DNA from: Hyphomicrobiales bacterium
GTDB lineage: Bacteria; Pseudomonadota; Alphaproteobacteria; JAPOUT01
DNA: 46,771 nucleotides
Direction: 5' to 3'
Assembly (NCBI GenBank): GCA_026708545.1
Contig: JAPOUT010000049.1
Location: 1 to 46,771, forward strand
Under the pieces are notes generated by a model that saw nothing but the letters and a program-made list of their open reading frames with translations, searched no databases and was not told where the DNA came from. Shown here piece by piece: positions 22,933 through 31,697 of the stretch. The position numbers were made by a program, and so were the translations under genes. The number at the start of each line of letters is the position of its first letter. Position 1 is the first letter of the stretch.

Positions 22933-24794
22933 CGCGCATGCCGTCTTCACAGAATCTTCCGCCGTTGCATTTCGTCCTTATCGGCCACGTCGATCACGGC
23001 AAATCGTCGCTCATCGGGAGACTCCTCCACGATGCCGACGCGCTTCCCCATGGCAAAAAAGACGCAATGGAGGAAATGTGCAAGCGCAGGGGCGTTACCT
23101 TCCAGTGGGCGTTCCTCATGGACGCGCTCCAGGCCGAACGCGACCAAGGCGTTACCATCGACAGCGCGTGGATACGATTCAACAGTCACGGTCGCGAATA
23201 CATTCTTATCGATGCGCCCGGACACGAACGTTTCGTGCGCAACATGATCACCGGCGCCGAGCGCGCCGATGCCGCGCTCCTCGTCATTGACGCGCAGGAA
23301 GGTCTCCAGGAGCAATCCTTCCGGCACGGATTTCTGCTCCATCTCATGGGGGTGCGGCAACTCGGAGTCGTCATCAACAAAATGGATTTGGTCGGTTATG
23401 ATGCTGCGCGTTTCAACGCCCTTGAGAAAGAAATCCGCGAATATTTCGAACGACTCGACATCGATCCCGTCGCCATCATTCCTGTTTCCGCCGTCGAAGG
23501 CGATAACATCGTCCGGCACAGCGCCAACATGCCTTGGTACAAGGGTGCAAGCGTCCTCGAAGCGCTGCAAAACTTCCAGGCGCGGGGCGAATCTGTCGAT
23601 CTGCCGTTGCGATTTCCTGTTCAAGACGTTTATCGAAACGATACGCAGCGCATTCTTGTCGGGCGCATCGAAAGCGGGCAAATGCAGGTCGGCGAGGAAT
23701 TGTTGTTCTCTCCGTCCAATCAAACCGCCACGCTCGCTTCCATTGAGAACCACCCCGGCGAAAATCCCGCACAAGCGCAGGCCGGCCGGTGCGTTGGCAT
23801 CACCCTCAAGGAGAAGATCTTCATCGAGCGAGGTGAACTCGTCAGCCATTCGAAAAATCCACCTGTGGAATCGGACGTCTTTCGAGCAAGAATCTTCTGG
23901 CTTGCGCAAACGCCTCTGCGCACCGGCGATGTTTGCGAACTGCGACTCGCAAACACGCGCATCCCGGCCGATATCGAAAACATTGAATGGGTCGTCGATC
24001 CCGCGTCCCTGCAACGCAACCAGGCCGATAACATCCAGGCTAACGAGATAGGCGAGATTATCATTCGCGCTCGCACGATACTTGCTTTCGATCCCTTTGA
24101 TGAAAATACGAATACCGGGCGGTTCATTCTTGCGCGGGACAAGCAAATACAAGGCGGCGGCACCATCTCAATGCAGGGATACACCGACAGACGTCTTACT
24201 CGACGTGCCACGAATATCACGCGCGTGCCGCACCATGTTACCATTGACGAGCGCGCGCGGCGCATTGGCCACAAAAACGGCGTTTTGTGGTTTACCGGGC
24301 TCTCCGGTGCGGGCAAGTCCACGCTCGCCCTCACACTCGAGAGGCGTTTGTACGAACAGGGGTTCCAAGTCTTCGTTCTTGACGGCGATAATTTGCGCTA
24401 CGGACTCAATGCCGACCTTGGCTTCTCGCCGGAGGATCGAGCCGAGAACATTCGCCGCGCCTTCGAAGTCGCCGGGCTTTTTTCGCGAGCCGGCATGCTC
24501 GTCATCACCGCTTTCATCTCGCCGTATGCGTCCGATAGAACGCGCGCCCGCGAAGTCATCGGCGACAGTTTTCGGGAAATCCACATCCATGCCGATATTG
24601 AAGTCTGCAAAGAACGGGATCCGAAGGGACTCTATGAAAAAGCCCGCTCCGGCGAAATCCGGGAATTCACCGGAATTTCCGCTCCCTACGAAACTCCGAA
24701 AAACCCCGACCTAACCATCGATACCGCGGCAAATAATATCGAAGAGTGCGTCGAAAAACTCCTTGCTTATATCGAGGCGGAATTTCGTCTATAA
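22929..24794 (+). CDS. cysNC: Bifunctional CysN/CysC: ATP sulfurylase GTPase subunit fused to APS kinase
   Basis: The 621-residue fusion carries an EF-Tu-like GTPase domain ([10 protein letters not shown]-loop, [24 protein letters not shown]), beta-barrel domains, and from about residue 440 an APS kinase domain ([38 protein letters not shown]). The first half drives APS synthesis with CysD by GTP hydrolysis; the second phosphorylates APS to PAPS. The fusion is common in alphaproteobacteria. GTG at 22929 or ATG at 22938 could start it. Reductase genes such as cysH and cysI are not in the window, so use in assimilation or sulfation cannot be told apart. Confidence 0.95.
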   Translation: MTRMPSSQNLPPLHFVLIGHVDHGKSSLIGRLLHDADALPHGKKDAMEEMCKRRGVTFQWAFLMDALQAERDQGVTIDSAWIRFNSHGREYILIDAPGHERFVRNMITGAERADAALLVIDAQEGLQEQSFRHGFLLHLMGVRQLGVVINKMDLVGYDAARFNALEKEIREYFERLDIDPVAIIPVSAVEGDNIVRHSANMPWYKGASVLEALQNFQARGESVDLPLRFPVQDVYRNDTQRILVGRIESGQMQVGEELLFSPSNQTATLASIENHPGENPAQAQAGRCVGITLKEKIFIERGELVSHSKNPPVESDVFRARIFWLAQTPLRTGDVCELRLANTRIPADIENIEWVVDPASLQRNQADNIQANEIGEIIIRARTILAFDPFDENTNTGRFILARDKQIQGGGTISMQGYTDRRLTRRATNITRVPHHVTIDERARRIGHKNGVLWFTGLSGAGKSTLALTLERRLYEQGFQVFVLDGDNLRYGLNADLGFSPEDRAENIRRAFEVAGLFSRAGMLVITAFISPYASDRTRAREVIGDSFREIHIHADIEVCKERDPKGLYEKARSGEIREFTGISAPYETPKNPDLTIDTAANNIEECVEKLLAYIEAEFRL

Positions 24795-24802
24795 GTAACG
24801 GC

Positions 24803-25873
24803 ATGATTATCGGCGCAGCCATCTTTTGTAACGCGAACTATGAACTCGCATCAAGGCCCGTCTTGGATTACATTCTCGAGACTGCAAGCCGGATCGCCGA
24901 CGAGTCGCCCGTGGTATTGCAGGAAGCGGATGCATCGACACAATGGCGCGCATTCCTCAATGAAAGCAAGGCAAGCCATATTCTTTTTCTCGAAACAAAC
25001 CGGCCTTTTCTGCGAGCAGAAACTCTCAAGGTGCTTTTATCTGCATGCCAAGAAAAGCAACCCGTTTTGCTCCTTAAAAACGGTGAGGATTCTCCTGTGG
25101 CAGCTCTTATCGATAAAGAGACCCTCGATAAAACGAAAACAGATTCTGTATCCTTCAAATGGCTGATCCAATCGGTGATGCAAGAGAGTGGAGACGTCAA
25201 TTTGCGGGAATGTGATTCACAAGAAGGCTTTGCCGTTGAAACTCCGGTGCAACTTGCTCAAGCTGAAGCGGTGATGCAGAAGCGTTTGCGTGAACGCGCG
25301 TTGCAAGCGGGGGCTTGTCTGCAAGATCCCGATAGTGTCTTTTTTAGCTTCGATACAGTTTTGGAGTCGGGTGTTATCGTTGAGCCAAACGTGGTGTTTG
25401 CGCCCGGGGTCCGGGTTGCACAAGGCGCCCGCATTCGTGCCTTCTCCCATCTCGAAGGTGCAAATGTCGAAACTTTTGCGACCGTCGGTCCTTATGCAAG
25501 ACTGCGTCCCGGCGCAAACATCGGAGCGCGCGCCCGCATCGGAAACTTCGTCGAAATCAAGCAGGCCAACGTTGAAGAATCCGCAAAAATCAATCACCTC
25601 AGTTACGTTGGCGATGCAAATGTCGGCAAAGAAGCAAATATCGGAGCCGGCACTATCACATGCAATTTCGACGGCAAGGAAAAGCACAAAACAAACATTG
25701 GTGATGGCGCTTTCATCGGCTCAAACACATCCCTTGTTGCGCCTGTACGCGTCGGCAAAGGCGCAACCGTCGGTGCGGGATCGACCATCACCGACGACGT
25801 TGATGACGAAACCCTCGCAATCGCCCGCGCGCGCCAGAGCAACCGGCCGCGCAAAAAAGATAAAGGCAATTGA
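24803..25873 (+). CDS. glmU: GlmU with degenerate N-terminal uridylyltransferase domain
   Basis: GlmU normally acetylates glucosamine-1-P and then uridylates it to UDP-GlcNAc. This 356-residue protein is about 100 residues short. The left-handed beta-helix acetyltransferase half (about 180-340) is intact, including [20 protein letters not shown] with the catalytic His (265), [14 protein letters not shown] and [20 protein letters not shown]. The N-terminal half starts [20 protein letters not shown] and lacks the GxGTRM...K nucleotide-binding signature. Traces of the old domain remain ([23 protein letters not shown]). It is probably acetyltransferase-only. It begins 8 bases after cysNC and ends 3 bases before glmS. 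Confidence 0.88.
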   Translation: MIIGAAIFCNANYELASRPVLDYILETASRIADESPVVLQEADASTQWRAFLNESKASHILFLETNRPFLRAETLKVLLSACQEKQPVLLLKNGEDSPVAALIDKETLDKTKTDSVSFKWLIQSVMQESGDVNLRECDSQEGFAVETPVQLAQAEAVMQKRLRERALQAGACLQDPDSVFFSFDTVLESGVIVEPNVVFAPGVRVAQGARIRAFSHLEGANVETFATVGPYARLRPGANIGARARIGNFVEIKQANVEESAKINHLSYVGDANVGKEANIGAGTITCNFDGKEKHKTNIGDGAFIGSNTSLVAPVRVGKGATVGAGSTITDDVDDETLAIARARQSNRPRKKDKGN

Positions 25874-25876
25874 ACC

Positions 25877-27694
25877 ATGTGCGGCATCGTCGGCATCCTC
25901 GCACAACGCCCGGTAGCACCGCTTCTCCTCGAAGCCCTCGAGCGACTTGAATATAGAGGATACGACTCCGCCGGACTCGCATCCAACATCGACGGTAAGC
26001 TCCAATCCCGCAGAGCCGTCGGCAAACTCGAGCGACTGCGCGAAGAGGTTGCCGCCAATCCCATCGAGGGAAACAACGGCCTCGGGCACACGCGATGGGC
26101 AACACACGGGGCCGTCACCCTCGAAAACGCGCACCCGCACACGAGCGAACGTGTTGCCGTTGTTCACAACGGCATCCTCGAAAACCATATTGACCTGCGT
26201 GCGCAGTTGCAACGCGACGGTGCAAACTTCTCATCCGAAACCGATACGGAGATTATCGTTAAATTAATGGATGCGCGGCTCGAAGCCGGAGCGCAGCCCT
26301 TCGAGGCCTTGCGCGACACGTGCGCGCAATTGCGCGGCTCTTTTTCCCTGGCGATGCTGTTGCGCGACCATCCGGACTGCATCTTGCTCGCACACTACGG
26401 AGCCGCGATGGCCATCGGGCAGGGAAGCGACGAAGTTTACGCCGCATCCGACGCCTTCGCCTTGCTGCCGTTTACCGACCGTTTCTGCTTTCTCCAAGAA
26501 GGTGACCATGCATTGTTGACACGCGAAGGCGTTACCATCACCGATGGAAACGGCACGTCTCTCGAACGGGAATGGAAACAACTCTCCACCGCGCATGAAA
26601 ACATCGATAAGGGAAATTATCGGCACTTCATGGCAAAAGAAATCTTCGAACAGCCTGAAGTCGTATCCAACACGCTCAACGCTTATATCAATGGCGGTAA
26701 AACCGCCTTTCCCGATCTGCCGTTTGATGCCGCCGGCATTGCCAAGATTGATGTCATCGCATGCGGAACCGCCTATCTCGCCGGGATGGTCGCAAAATAT
26801 TGGATAGAAGACATCGCGCGTATTCCGGTCGAAGTCGATATCTCGTCGGAATTCAGATACCGCAAGCCCGTTTTCACCGACAATGCTCTCGCACTCCTTA
26901 TCTCGCAATCCGGCGAAACAGCCGATACGCTTGCCGCCCTCCGGCACTGCAAGCAAAACAACCACCCGAGCATCTCGATCGTCAACGCGCCTGACTCCAC
27001 CATTGCTCGGCAGGCCGACGCGCTTTTTCGAACTTTCGCCGGGCGCGAAATCAGCGTTGCGTCCACCAAAGCCTTCACTTGCCAGCTTGCCGTGCTTGCC
27101 GCGTTTGCGATTCATCTCGCACGTTGTAAAGAAACCATTGACGACCAAACACAAGAGGCATTCGTCAACGAACTCGTACAAGCACCCGAGATGATGCGTG
27201 AATGCTTTAAACTCGAAGACGATATCCGTCGCATTGCCCGCACAATCGTTGATGCACGCCAAACCCTCTACATCGGACGCGGATTCAACTACCCGCTCGC
27301 CCTTGAAGGCGCACTCAAGCTCAAGGAAACTTCGTATCTTGACGGTGAGGGATACGCTGCAGGCGAACTCAAGCACGGGCCCATTGCGCTTATCGATGGC
27401 AAGGTTGCGCTCGTTGCCATTGCACCGTCCGGCGAACTCTTCGACAAGACGCTTGCCAACATTCAGGAGGTTTCGGCACGCGGAGGGCATGTCATTTTGC
27501 TCACCGATGCGGCAGGTGCTGCGAAGGCGCGCGGACTTGCTTCCATCACTTTGGAACTCCCCCGGGCATCATCGCTGCAAGCACCGCTGCTTTACGCTGT
27601 CCCGCTACAACTGCTCGCGTATCATTGCGCCTTGTTGCGCGGGACGGATGTCGACCAGCCTAGAAATCTGGCAAAGTCGGTCACAGTGGAGTGA
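25877..27694 (+). CDS. glmS: Glutamine-fructose-6-phosphate aminotransferase GlmS
   Basis: GlmS makes glucosamine-6-phosphate from fructose-6-phosphate and glutamine, the committed step to cell-wall amino sugars. The 605 residues start MCGIVGIL with the catalytic Cys at position 2. The glutaminase domain includes YRGYDSAG and GHTRWATHG. Two SIS domains follow (ACGTAYLAG; ISQSGETADT; STKAFTCQ; RGFNYPLALEGALKLKE), ending DQPRNLAKSVTVE. It follows glmU directly, the usual alphaproteobacterial order. No glmS ribozyme is expected or seen. Confidence 0.97.
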   Translation: MCGIVGILAQRPVAPLLLEALERLEYRGYDSAGLASNIDGKLQSRRAVGKLERLREEVAANPIEGNNGLGHTRWATHGAVTLENAHPHTSERVAVVHNGILENHIDLRAQLQRDGANFSSETDTEIIVKLMDARLEAGAQPFEALRDTCAQLRGSFSLAMLLRDHPDCILLAHYGAAMAIGQGSDEVYAASDAFALLPFTDRFCFLQEGDHALLTREGVTITDGNGTSLEREWKQLSTAHENIDKGNYRHFMAKEIFEQPEVVSNTLNAYINGGKTAFPDLPFDAAGIAKIDVIACGTAYLAGMVAKYWIEDIARIPVEVDISSEFRYRKPVFTDNALALLISQSGETADTLAALRHCKQNNHPSISIVNAPDSTIARQADALFRTFAGREISVASTKAFTCQLAVLAAFAIHLARCKETIDDQTQEAFVNELVQAPEMMRECFKLEDDIRRIARTIVDARQTLYIGRGFNYPLALEGALKLKETSYLDGEGYAAGELKHGPIALIDGKVALVAIAPSGELFDKTLANIQEVSARGGHVILLTDAAGAAKARGLASITLELPRASSLQAPLLYAVPLQLLAYHCALLRGTDVDQPRNLAKSVTVE

Positions 27695-27765
27695 TTCCCC
27701 AATCTCAAGGCGGGTCCGCCCCCGGGATGCCTTGTTTCAAAGGGGCTGCCGACGGCTCTTTTCTC

Positions 27766-27797
27766 TTGAAATTTAACGAATGCCAGTTAATGTTAAC
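27766..27797 (+). promoter_or_regulatory. Promoter with overlapping dyad upstream of the parD-like gene
   Basis: TTGAAA (27766-27771), 16 bases, TAATGT (27788-27793). A perfect palindrome GTTAATGTTAAC-type dyad (27786-27797) covers the -10, a plausible operator for the ribbon-helix-helix protein encoded next. Confidence 0.45.
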
Positions 27798-27829
27798 AAT
27801 CGTGTGAACAAAAAGGAGGAATCGCGACC

Positions 27830-28075
27830 ATGGCTACCGAGCAATTGTCCGTGTCTCTGTCACCTGACAATCGATTGTGGATTGATGAGGCTGTGCGGTC
27901 CGGCCAAATCGTCGATGTGAGCGCTTTTATTTCGGCTCTCATTCATGATTACCGGGAGAGGGTTCGGGTTGAGAATCTACTCGAGGAGAGGTTGTCGAGT
28001 GGAGAGCCCGTCGAACCAGACGCGGGGTTTTGGGATCGTAAGAAAGAGGCGTTGCAAGAACAAACGTTGAAGTGA
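27830..28075 (+). CDS. ParD-like ribbon-helix-helix antitoxin
   Basis: The 81-residue product begins TEQLSVSLSPDNRLWIDEAV, a ribbon-helix-helix start, continues VSAFISALIHDYRERV, and has a charged C-terminal tail (FWDRKKEALQEQ) of the kind that wraps a ParE toxin. A very strong AAAGGAGG ribosome binding site precedes it. The next frame overlaps its stop (GTGA) and starts like a ParE toxin but is truncated after 26 residues. The antitoxin may therefore be an orphan with only autoregulatory activity. Confidence 0.78.
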   Translation: MATEQLSVSLSPDNRLWIDEAVRSGQIVDVSAFISALIHDYRERVRVENLLEERLSSGEPVEPDAGFWDRKKEALQEQTLK

Positions 28076-28152
28076 CGGTCGGCAAGTATAAACTTCGCTT
28101 GGAGGTGGAGGCCGATCTGGATGGCTACGCGCGTACGACGGTGTTGATTTAA
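28072..28152 (+). pseudogene. Truncated ParE-like toxin remnant
   Basis: From GTG at 28072, overlapping the antitoxin stop, 26 residues read TVGKYKLRLEVEADLDGYAR then TTVLI and a stop. The YKLRLEVEADLDGYA pattern matches the first strand and helix of ParE toxins (YxLxxxAxxDLxxI). Full ParE proteins have about 95 residues, so the catalytic part is lost and no continuation in another frame is visible before the terminator at 28272. Confidence 0.6.
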
Positions 28153-28271
28153 ACCGGTTTATGTGCATAGAATGTGCGACTGGGTTGCTCTATGCGCATA
28201 GAGTGATTCGGATATTACGACCCCTCGGGAATCTCTGCGCTCGATCGCAGTAAGGGAACCGAGCCTATTGT

Positions 28272-28305
28272 CCGGAGACGCTTTTCGGCGTCTCCGGTTC
28301 TTTTT
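28272..28305 (+). terminator. Strong Rho-independent terminator
   Basis: CCGGAGACGC pairs perfectly with GCGTCTCCGG around a small TTTTCG loop, followed by TTCTTTTT. It ends the glmU-glmS/parD transcript, or a short RNA from the 28153-28270 stretch, in which I see no gene but note a CTATGCGCATAG palindrome. Confidence 0.9.
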
Positions 28306-28322
28306 AGAAAGAGGGTGAAGCG

Positions 28323-28466
28323 ATGTATGTGTACGGCTCACATGATTCCGACATGAAAAAGTCAGACACATTTCTAAAATGGTTTTCTAAAACTTTAAAC
28401 AGAATGCACAGGACCCGGGAATGTTTCGTATGCCGGATACGGCTTGCCTGTCGGGGTTGCTTCTGA
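28323..28466 (+). CDS. Cys-rich 47-residue ORF, unknown
   Basis: This begins 17 bases after the terminator, with a purine-rich ribosome binding site (AGAGGGTGAAG) before the ATG. The 47-residue product starts MYVYGSHDSDMKKSDTFLKW and ends with CFVCRIRLACRGCF. The four cysteines form two CxxC pairs, as in small zinc-ribbon proteins or DksA-like fragments. It is too short for a family call and could be chance, but the ribosome binding site and Cys spacing are suggestive. The remaining 90 bases to the DUF502 gene show nothing. Confidence 0.35.
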   Translation: MYVYGSHDSDMKKSDTFLKWFSKTLNRMHRTRECFVCRIRLACRGCF

Positions 28467-28556
28467 CGCCGGGCCGGCAAAAATAAGAGATTCCAAAACC
28501 TCCGAAGAAGTGCTATGAATCGGTGGTAGACCGCAAAATTGAAAACATCGGCATGC

Positions 28557-29225
28557 ATGAACGAATCCCCATTCCCCAAGCCTGAGGTGCCCAAGAAAAC
28601 ATTGCTTGGGCGGCTGCAAACCTATTTTCTGACGGGAATCGTCGCTGCCGTTCCCATCATCATCACCTTCTACCTTGTTTTTTGGTTCATCGAATGGGTC
28701 GATAATTGGTACGACGCTTTCATCCCGGAAAAGTACCACCCCGAAAGCTACCTCCCCGTGAATATTCCCGGGCTCGGACTTATCTTCGCGGCCATCTTCT
28801 TCACAATGCTCGGCGCGCTGACTGCAAACATTATCGGGCGCTCCGTCCTCAAAGCCGGCGAGAGACTCGTTGCGCGCATGCCCGTCGTGCGCGCCATATA
28901 CTCCGCGCTCAAACAAATCTTCGAAGCCGTCTTTTCGTCCGAAAAAATGTCCTTCAAAAAAGTCGGAATCATCCAATATCCGAGGCCCGGCATCTACGCC
29001 CTTGTTTTCCTCGCCGACCAGACGCAAGGCGAAATCCCGCACAAACTCCAGCAGGATATGTCGACCGTTTTCGTTCCGACAACTCCCAATCCGACATCGG
29101 GTTTTTTGCTGTTTGTGCCGACGCAGGACATCATTATACTTGATATGGGAGTCGAAGATGCGGCAAAGATGATTGTTTCGCTGGGACTCGTCATGCCCGA
29201 CCCCGAAGGGCGGAACGAAGATTAA
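28557..29225 (+). CDS. DUF502-family inner-membrane protein
   Basis: This is a 222-residue protein with two membrane helices (YFLTGIVAAVPIIITFYLVF and GLGLIFAAIFFTMLGALTAN) and a C-terminal soluble domain (MPVVRAIYSALKQIFEAVFS, FLLFVPTQDIIILDMGVEDA). These are hallmarks of DUF502. Function is unknown; it recurs next to recG in alphaproteobacteria. The ATG at 28557 is chosen over a TTG at 28539. Its stop overlaps the convergent recG stop (TTAA). Confidence 0.88.
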   Translation: MNESPFPKPEVPKKTLLGRLQTYFLTGIVAAVPIIITFYLVFWFIEWVDNWYDAFIPEKYHPESYLPVNIPGLGLIFAAIFFTMLGALTANIIGRSVLKAGERLVARMPVVRAIYSALKQIFEAVFSSEKMSFKKVGIIQYPRPGIYALVFLADQTQGEIPHKLQQDMSTVFVPTTPNPTSGFLLFVPTQDIIILDMGVEDAAKMIVSLGLVMPDPEGRNED

Positions 29226-31327
29226 CCCGAGCGGAAATAACCGACCGCCTCGTCGCGCTCAAACAAATAAAGAAGAACCCGCAACGCCTCGCCGCGCTCG
29301 CCCTCCAAATTCGGATTTTCTTTGAGGATTTCCTCGGCATTCACGCGTGCCTCCTCCAGCAGCGATGCATGCGAATAGGGATGCGCAACGCGAAATTCCG
29401 GCAGGCCGCTCTGGCGCGTGCCCAGCAATTCGCCGGCACCACGCAGGCGCAAATCCTCCTCCGCTATCCGAAAGCCGTCCTCGGTTTCGCGCATCAGCCG
29501 CAAGCGCCGCACCGCCATGTCCGAAAGCGGCGGCCGGTACAACAGCATGCACGATGATTCAACCGTTCCCCTCCCGACGCGTCCGCGCAGTTGGTGCAGT
29601 TGCGCCAGGCCGAACATTTCCGCCTCCTCGACTACCATCACGCTCGCCTCGGGGACGTCGATTCCGACTTCGATCACGGTTGTCGCGACCAAAATGTCCA
29701 AGTCTCCGCGGGCGAAAGCGCTCATCACCGAGTCCTTGTCCTGACTCTTCATGCGCCCGTGTACCAGTCCGACACGATCGCCGAAACGTTCGCGAAGCCA
29801 TTCATGCCGCTCAACCGCCGCGCTTTTCTTGCGTCGAGGCTCGCCGTCTTCGCCGTCTTCAACTTCGGTAATCAGCGGGCAGACCCAAAACGCCCTCGCG
29901 CCTCCGGCAATCGCCTCGCGCAACCGGTTTGCCAAATCTTCCAGCCGCGAAAACGGCAGCACCCCGGTGACTACCGGCATGCGGCCCGGAGGTGATTCGT
30001 CCAGGCGCGAAACCTCCATGTAGCCATACACCGTCATCGTCAGCGTTCGCGGAATCGGCGTCGCCGTCATCACCAGCGTGTCGACCTCCACCTTCGCCTT
30101 TTCCGACAGCTGCAGTTTTTGATGCACGCCGAAGCGGTGCTGCTCGTCAATCACAATCATTGCCAAATCCGCAAATTTCACCTGCTCCTGGAACAGCGCG
30201 TGTGTTCCGACCAATATCCGGGTATCGCCGCTCTCCAGGCTTGCCAGCACTTTCGAGCGTCCCGCCGATTTTCCCTGTCCGACCAGCAAATCCATCTGCA
30301 GTCCCAAATGTTCGCACAGCGGCTCCAGTGCCGCGTAATGCTGCCGTGCGAGCAGTTCCGTCGGCGCCATAAACGCGGCTTGCGCGCCCGCGCCCACCGC
30401 TCCCAGCATTGATAAAAACGCGACGATTGTTTTGCCGCTGCCGACATCGCCCTGCAGCAGGCGCAGCATGGGGTAGGGCGATTCCATGTCCGCCTCGATT
30501 TCACGCAGGACCCGCTGCTGCGCCGAGGTCAGATTCCATGGCAGCGATTTTATGGTGCGCTCCTTCAGTTCCGCCCCGCCGGTCAGGGCGCGTCCGGTGC
30601 GCTTGCGATGATGCGCCCGGAGAACCGCCAGCGCCAATTGGTTTGCAAGCAACTCGTCATAGGCAAGACGCTTGCGCGCGGGAGCGTCGGGTTCCAGTTC
30701 GGCGAGGTTCTGCGGCGCGTGCGCGCGCAGCAACGCTCCGCGCCAATCAAGCCAGCGATGGGACCGAAGACGGTCTTCGTCCAGCCATTCGGGAAGTTCG
30801 GGAACCTGCTTCAGCGCCGAGACGATTGCCTTGCGCAACACCCGCGGTCCCACTCCCAGCGCCGAAGGATAGACCGCCTCCAGCAGCGGCAATTGCGGCA
30901 AAGCCTCGGGCTTGACGATGTAGGCGGGATGGTGCATCTGCGCGCGGTTGCGGTAGAAGTCCACGCGTCCGCTCACGAAACGCGTCTCTCCCTTCGGCAG
31001 TTGTTCGAGGAGATAACGCGGTTTCATGTGGAAAAACACCAGATCAATCTCGCCCGTCTTGTCAAAACAATGCACCACATAGGGACGCGGGCGACGTCCC
31101 GGAGGCGAATGCCCCGAAATCTGAAGTTTCAGCGTCGCAATATCCCCCGGGCGCAGCATTCCGACCGGCGGGCGGTGCCCCCGGTCAATCAGGCCCTGCG
31201 GCAGCAGCCAGCACATGTCCAGCAAGCGGCGCCCCGTGCGCTTCTCCAGCGCGCTGGCCGTTCGCTGCCCCACGCCCGAAAGCGTCGAGGCGTCTTGGAA
31301 TAATGAAAAAAGAATTTCCGGGCGCAT
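29222..31327 (-). CDS. recG: ATP-dependent DNA helicase RecG
   Basis: RecG remodels stalled replication forks and branches Holliday junctions. The ATG at 31327 gives 701 residues; an in-frame ATG at 31474 adds 49 residues from the intergenic region and is rejected. An N-terminal wedge/OB domain precedes helicase motifs I (LQGDVGSGKTIVAFL), Ia (APTELLARQH), II (VIDEQHRFG), III (VMTATPIPRTLTM), V (VATTVIEVGIDVP) and VI (HQLRGRVGRG). It is divergent from sdhE and convergent with DUF502. Confidence 0.96.
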   Translation of the reverse strand: MRPEILFSLFQDASTLSGVGQRTASALEKRTGRRLLDMCWLLPQGLIDRGHRPPVGMLRPGDIATLKLQISGHSPPGRRPRPYVVHCFDKTGEIDLVFFHMKPRYLLEQLPKGETRFVSGRVDFYRNRAQMHHPAYIVKPEALPQLPLLEAVYPSALGVGPRVLRKAIVSALKQVPELPEWLDEDRLRSHRWLDWRGALLRAHAPQNLAELEPDAPARKRLAYDELLANQLALAVLRAHHRKRTGRALTGGAELKERTIKSLPWNLTSAQQRVLREIEADMESPYPMLRLLQGDVGSGKTIVAFLSMLGAVGAGAQAAFMAPTELLARQHYAALEPLCEHLGLQMDLLVGQGKSAGRSKVLASLESGDTRILVGTHALFQEQVKFADLAMIVIDEQHRFGVHQKLQLSEKAKVEVDTLVMTATPIPRTLTMTVYGYMEVSRLDESPPGRMPVVTGVLPFSRLEDLANRLREAIAGGARAFWVCPLITEVEDGEDGEPRRKKSAAVERHEWLRERFGDRVGLVHGRMKSQDKDSVMSAFARGDLDILVATTVIEVGIDVPEASVMVVEEAEMFGLAQLHQLRGRVGRGTVESSCMLLYRPPLSDMAVRRLRLMRETEDGFRIAEEDLRLRGAGELLGTRQSGLPEFRVAHPYSHASLLEEARVNAEEILKENPNLEGERGEALRVLLYLFERDEAVGYFRSG

Positions 31328-31361
31328 GGATGCTGTGTGTTCCTCACTCGCAAAGCTTCGA

Positions 31362-31377
31362 GTATAGTCGACTATAC
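31362..31377. promoter_or_regulatory. Palindromic shared -10 region between recG and sdhE
   Basis: GTATAGTCGACTATAC is a perfect 16-bp palindrome midway between two divergent genes. It presents TATAGT as a -10-like box on both strands, so recG and sdhE-mfd may use face-to-face promoters that exclude each other. No convincing -35 is seen on either side. Confidence 0.4.
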
Positions 31378-31409
31378 TACCACCGCATAAAAATACGAAA
31401 GCGCACGTT

Positions 31410-31697
31410 TTGAACGACACAAATCTGGAAACCAAACGCAAAAAACTTCGCTTTCGGGCGTGGCACAGGGGCATTCGGGAAGCCGACCTCCTGCTTGGCG
31501 GATTCGCCGACCAGTGGCTCGACCGCCTTGACGCCGGTGCGCTCGAACGCTTCGAGACGCTGCTGGAAACGCCCGATCCCGTCCTCTTCGACTGGATATG
31601 CGGGCGCGTCGAAGTCCCCGGGGACGCGCGCAGCGACGTTCTTGATTTGCTGTTGGAGTTTCACAAGAGCACAACCCGCCGGCACGCACCGCAGTGA
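31410..31697 (+). CDS. sdhE: Succinate dehydrogenase assembly factor SdhE
   Basis: SdhE promotes covalent attachment of FAD to succinate dehydrogenase. The 95-residue protein contains the conserved RGxxE loop in FRAWHRGIREADLLLGGFAD and the downstream FETLLETPDPVLFDWICG. The start is TTG at 31410; no ATG or GTG is available before the conserved core. The order recG<->sdhE-mfd is conserved in alphaproteobacteria. The stop overlaps the mfd ATG (TGATG). Confidence 0.9.
   Translation: MNDTNLETKRKKLRFRAWHRGIREADLLLGGFADQWLDRLDAGALERFETLLETPDPVLFDWICGRVEVPGDARSDVLDLLLEFHKSTTRRHAPQ

Noticed and set aside
31328-31474. Extended recG N-terminus
   Set aside because: The extra 49 residues come from the divergent promoter region and the sdhE 5' end; RecG conservation begins at MRPEILFSLF.
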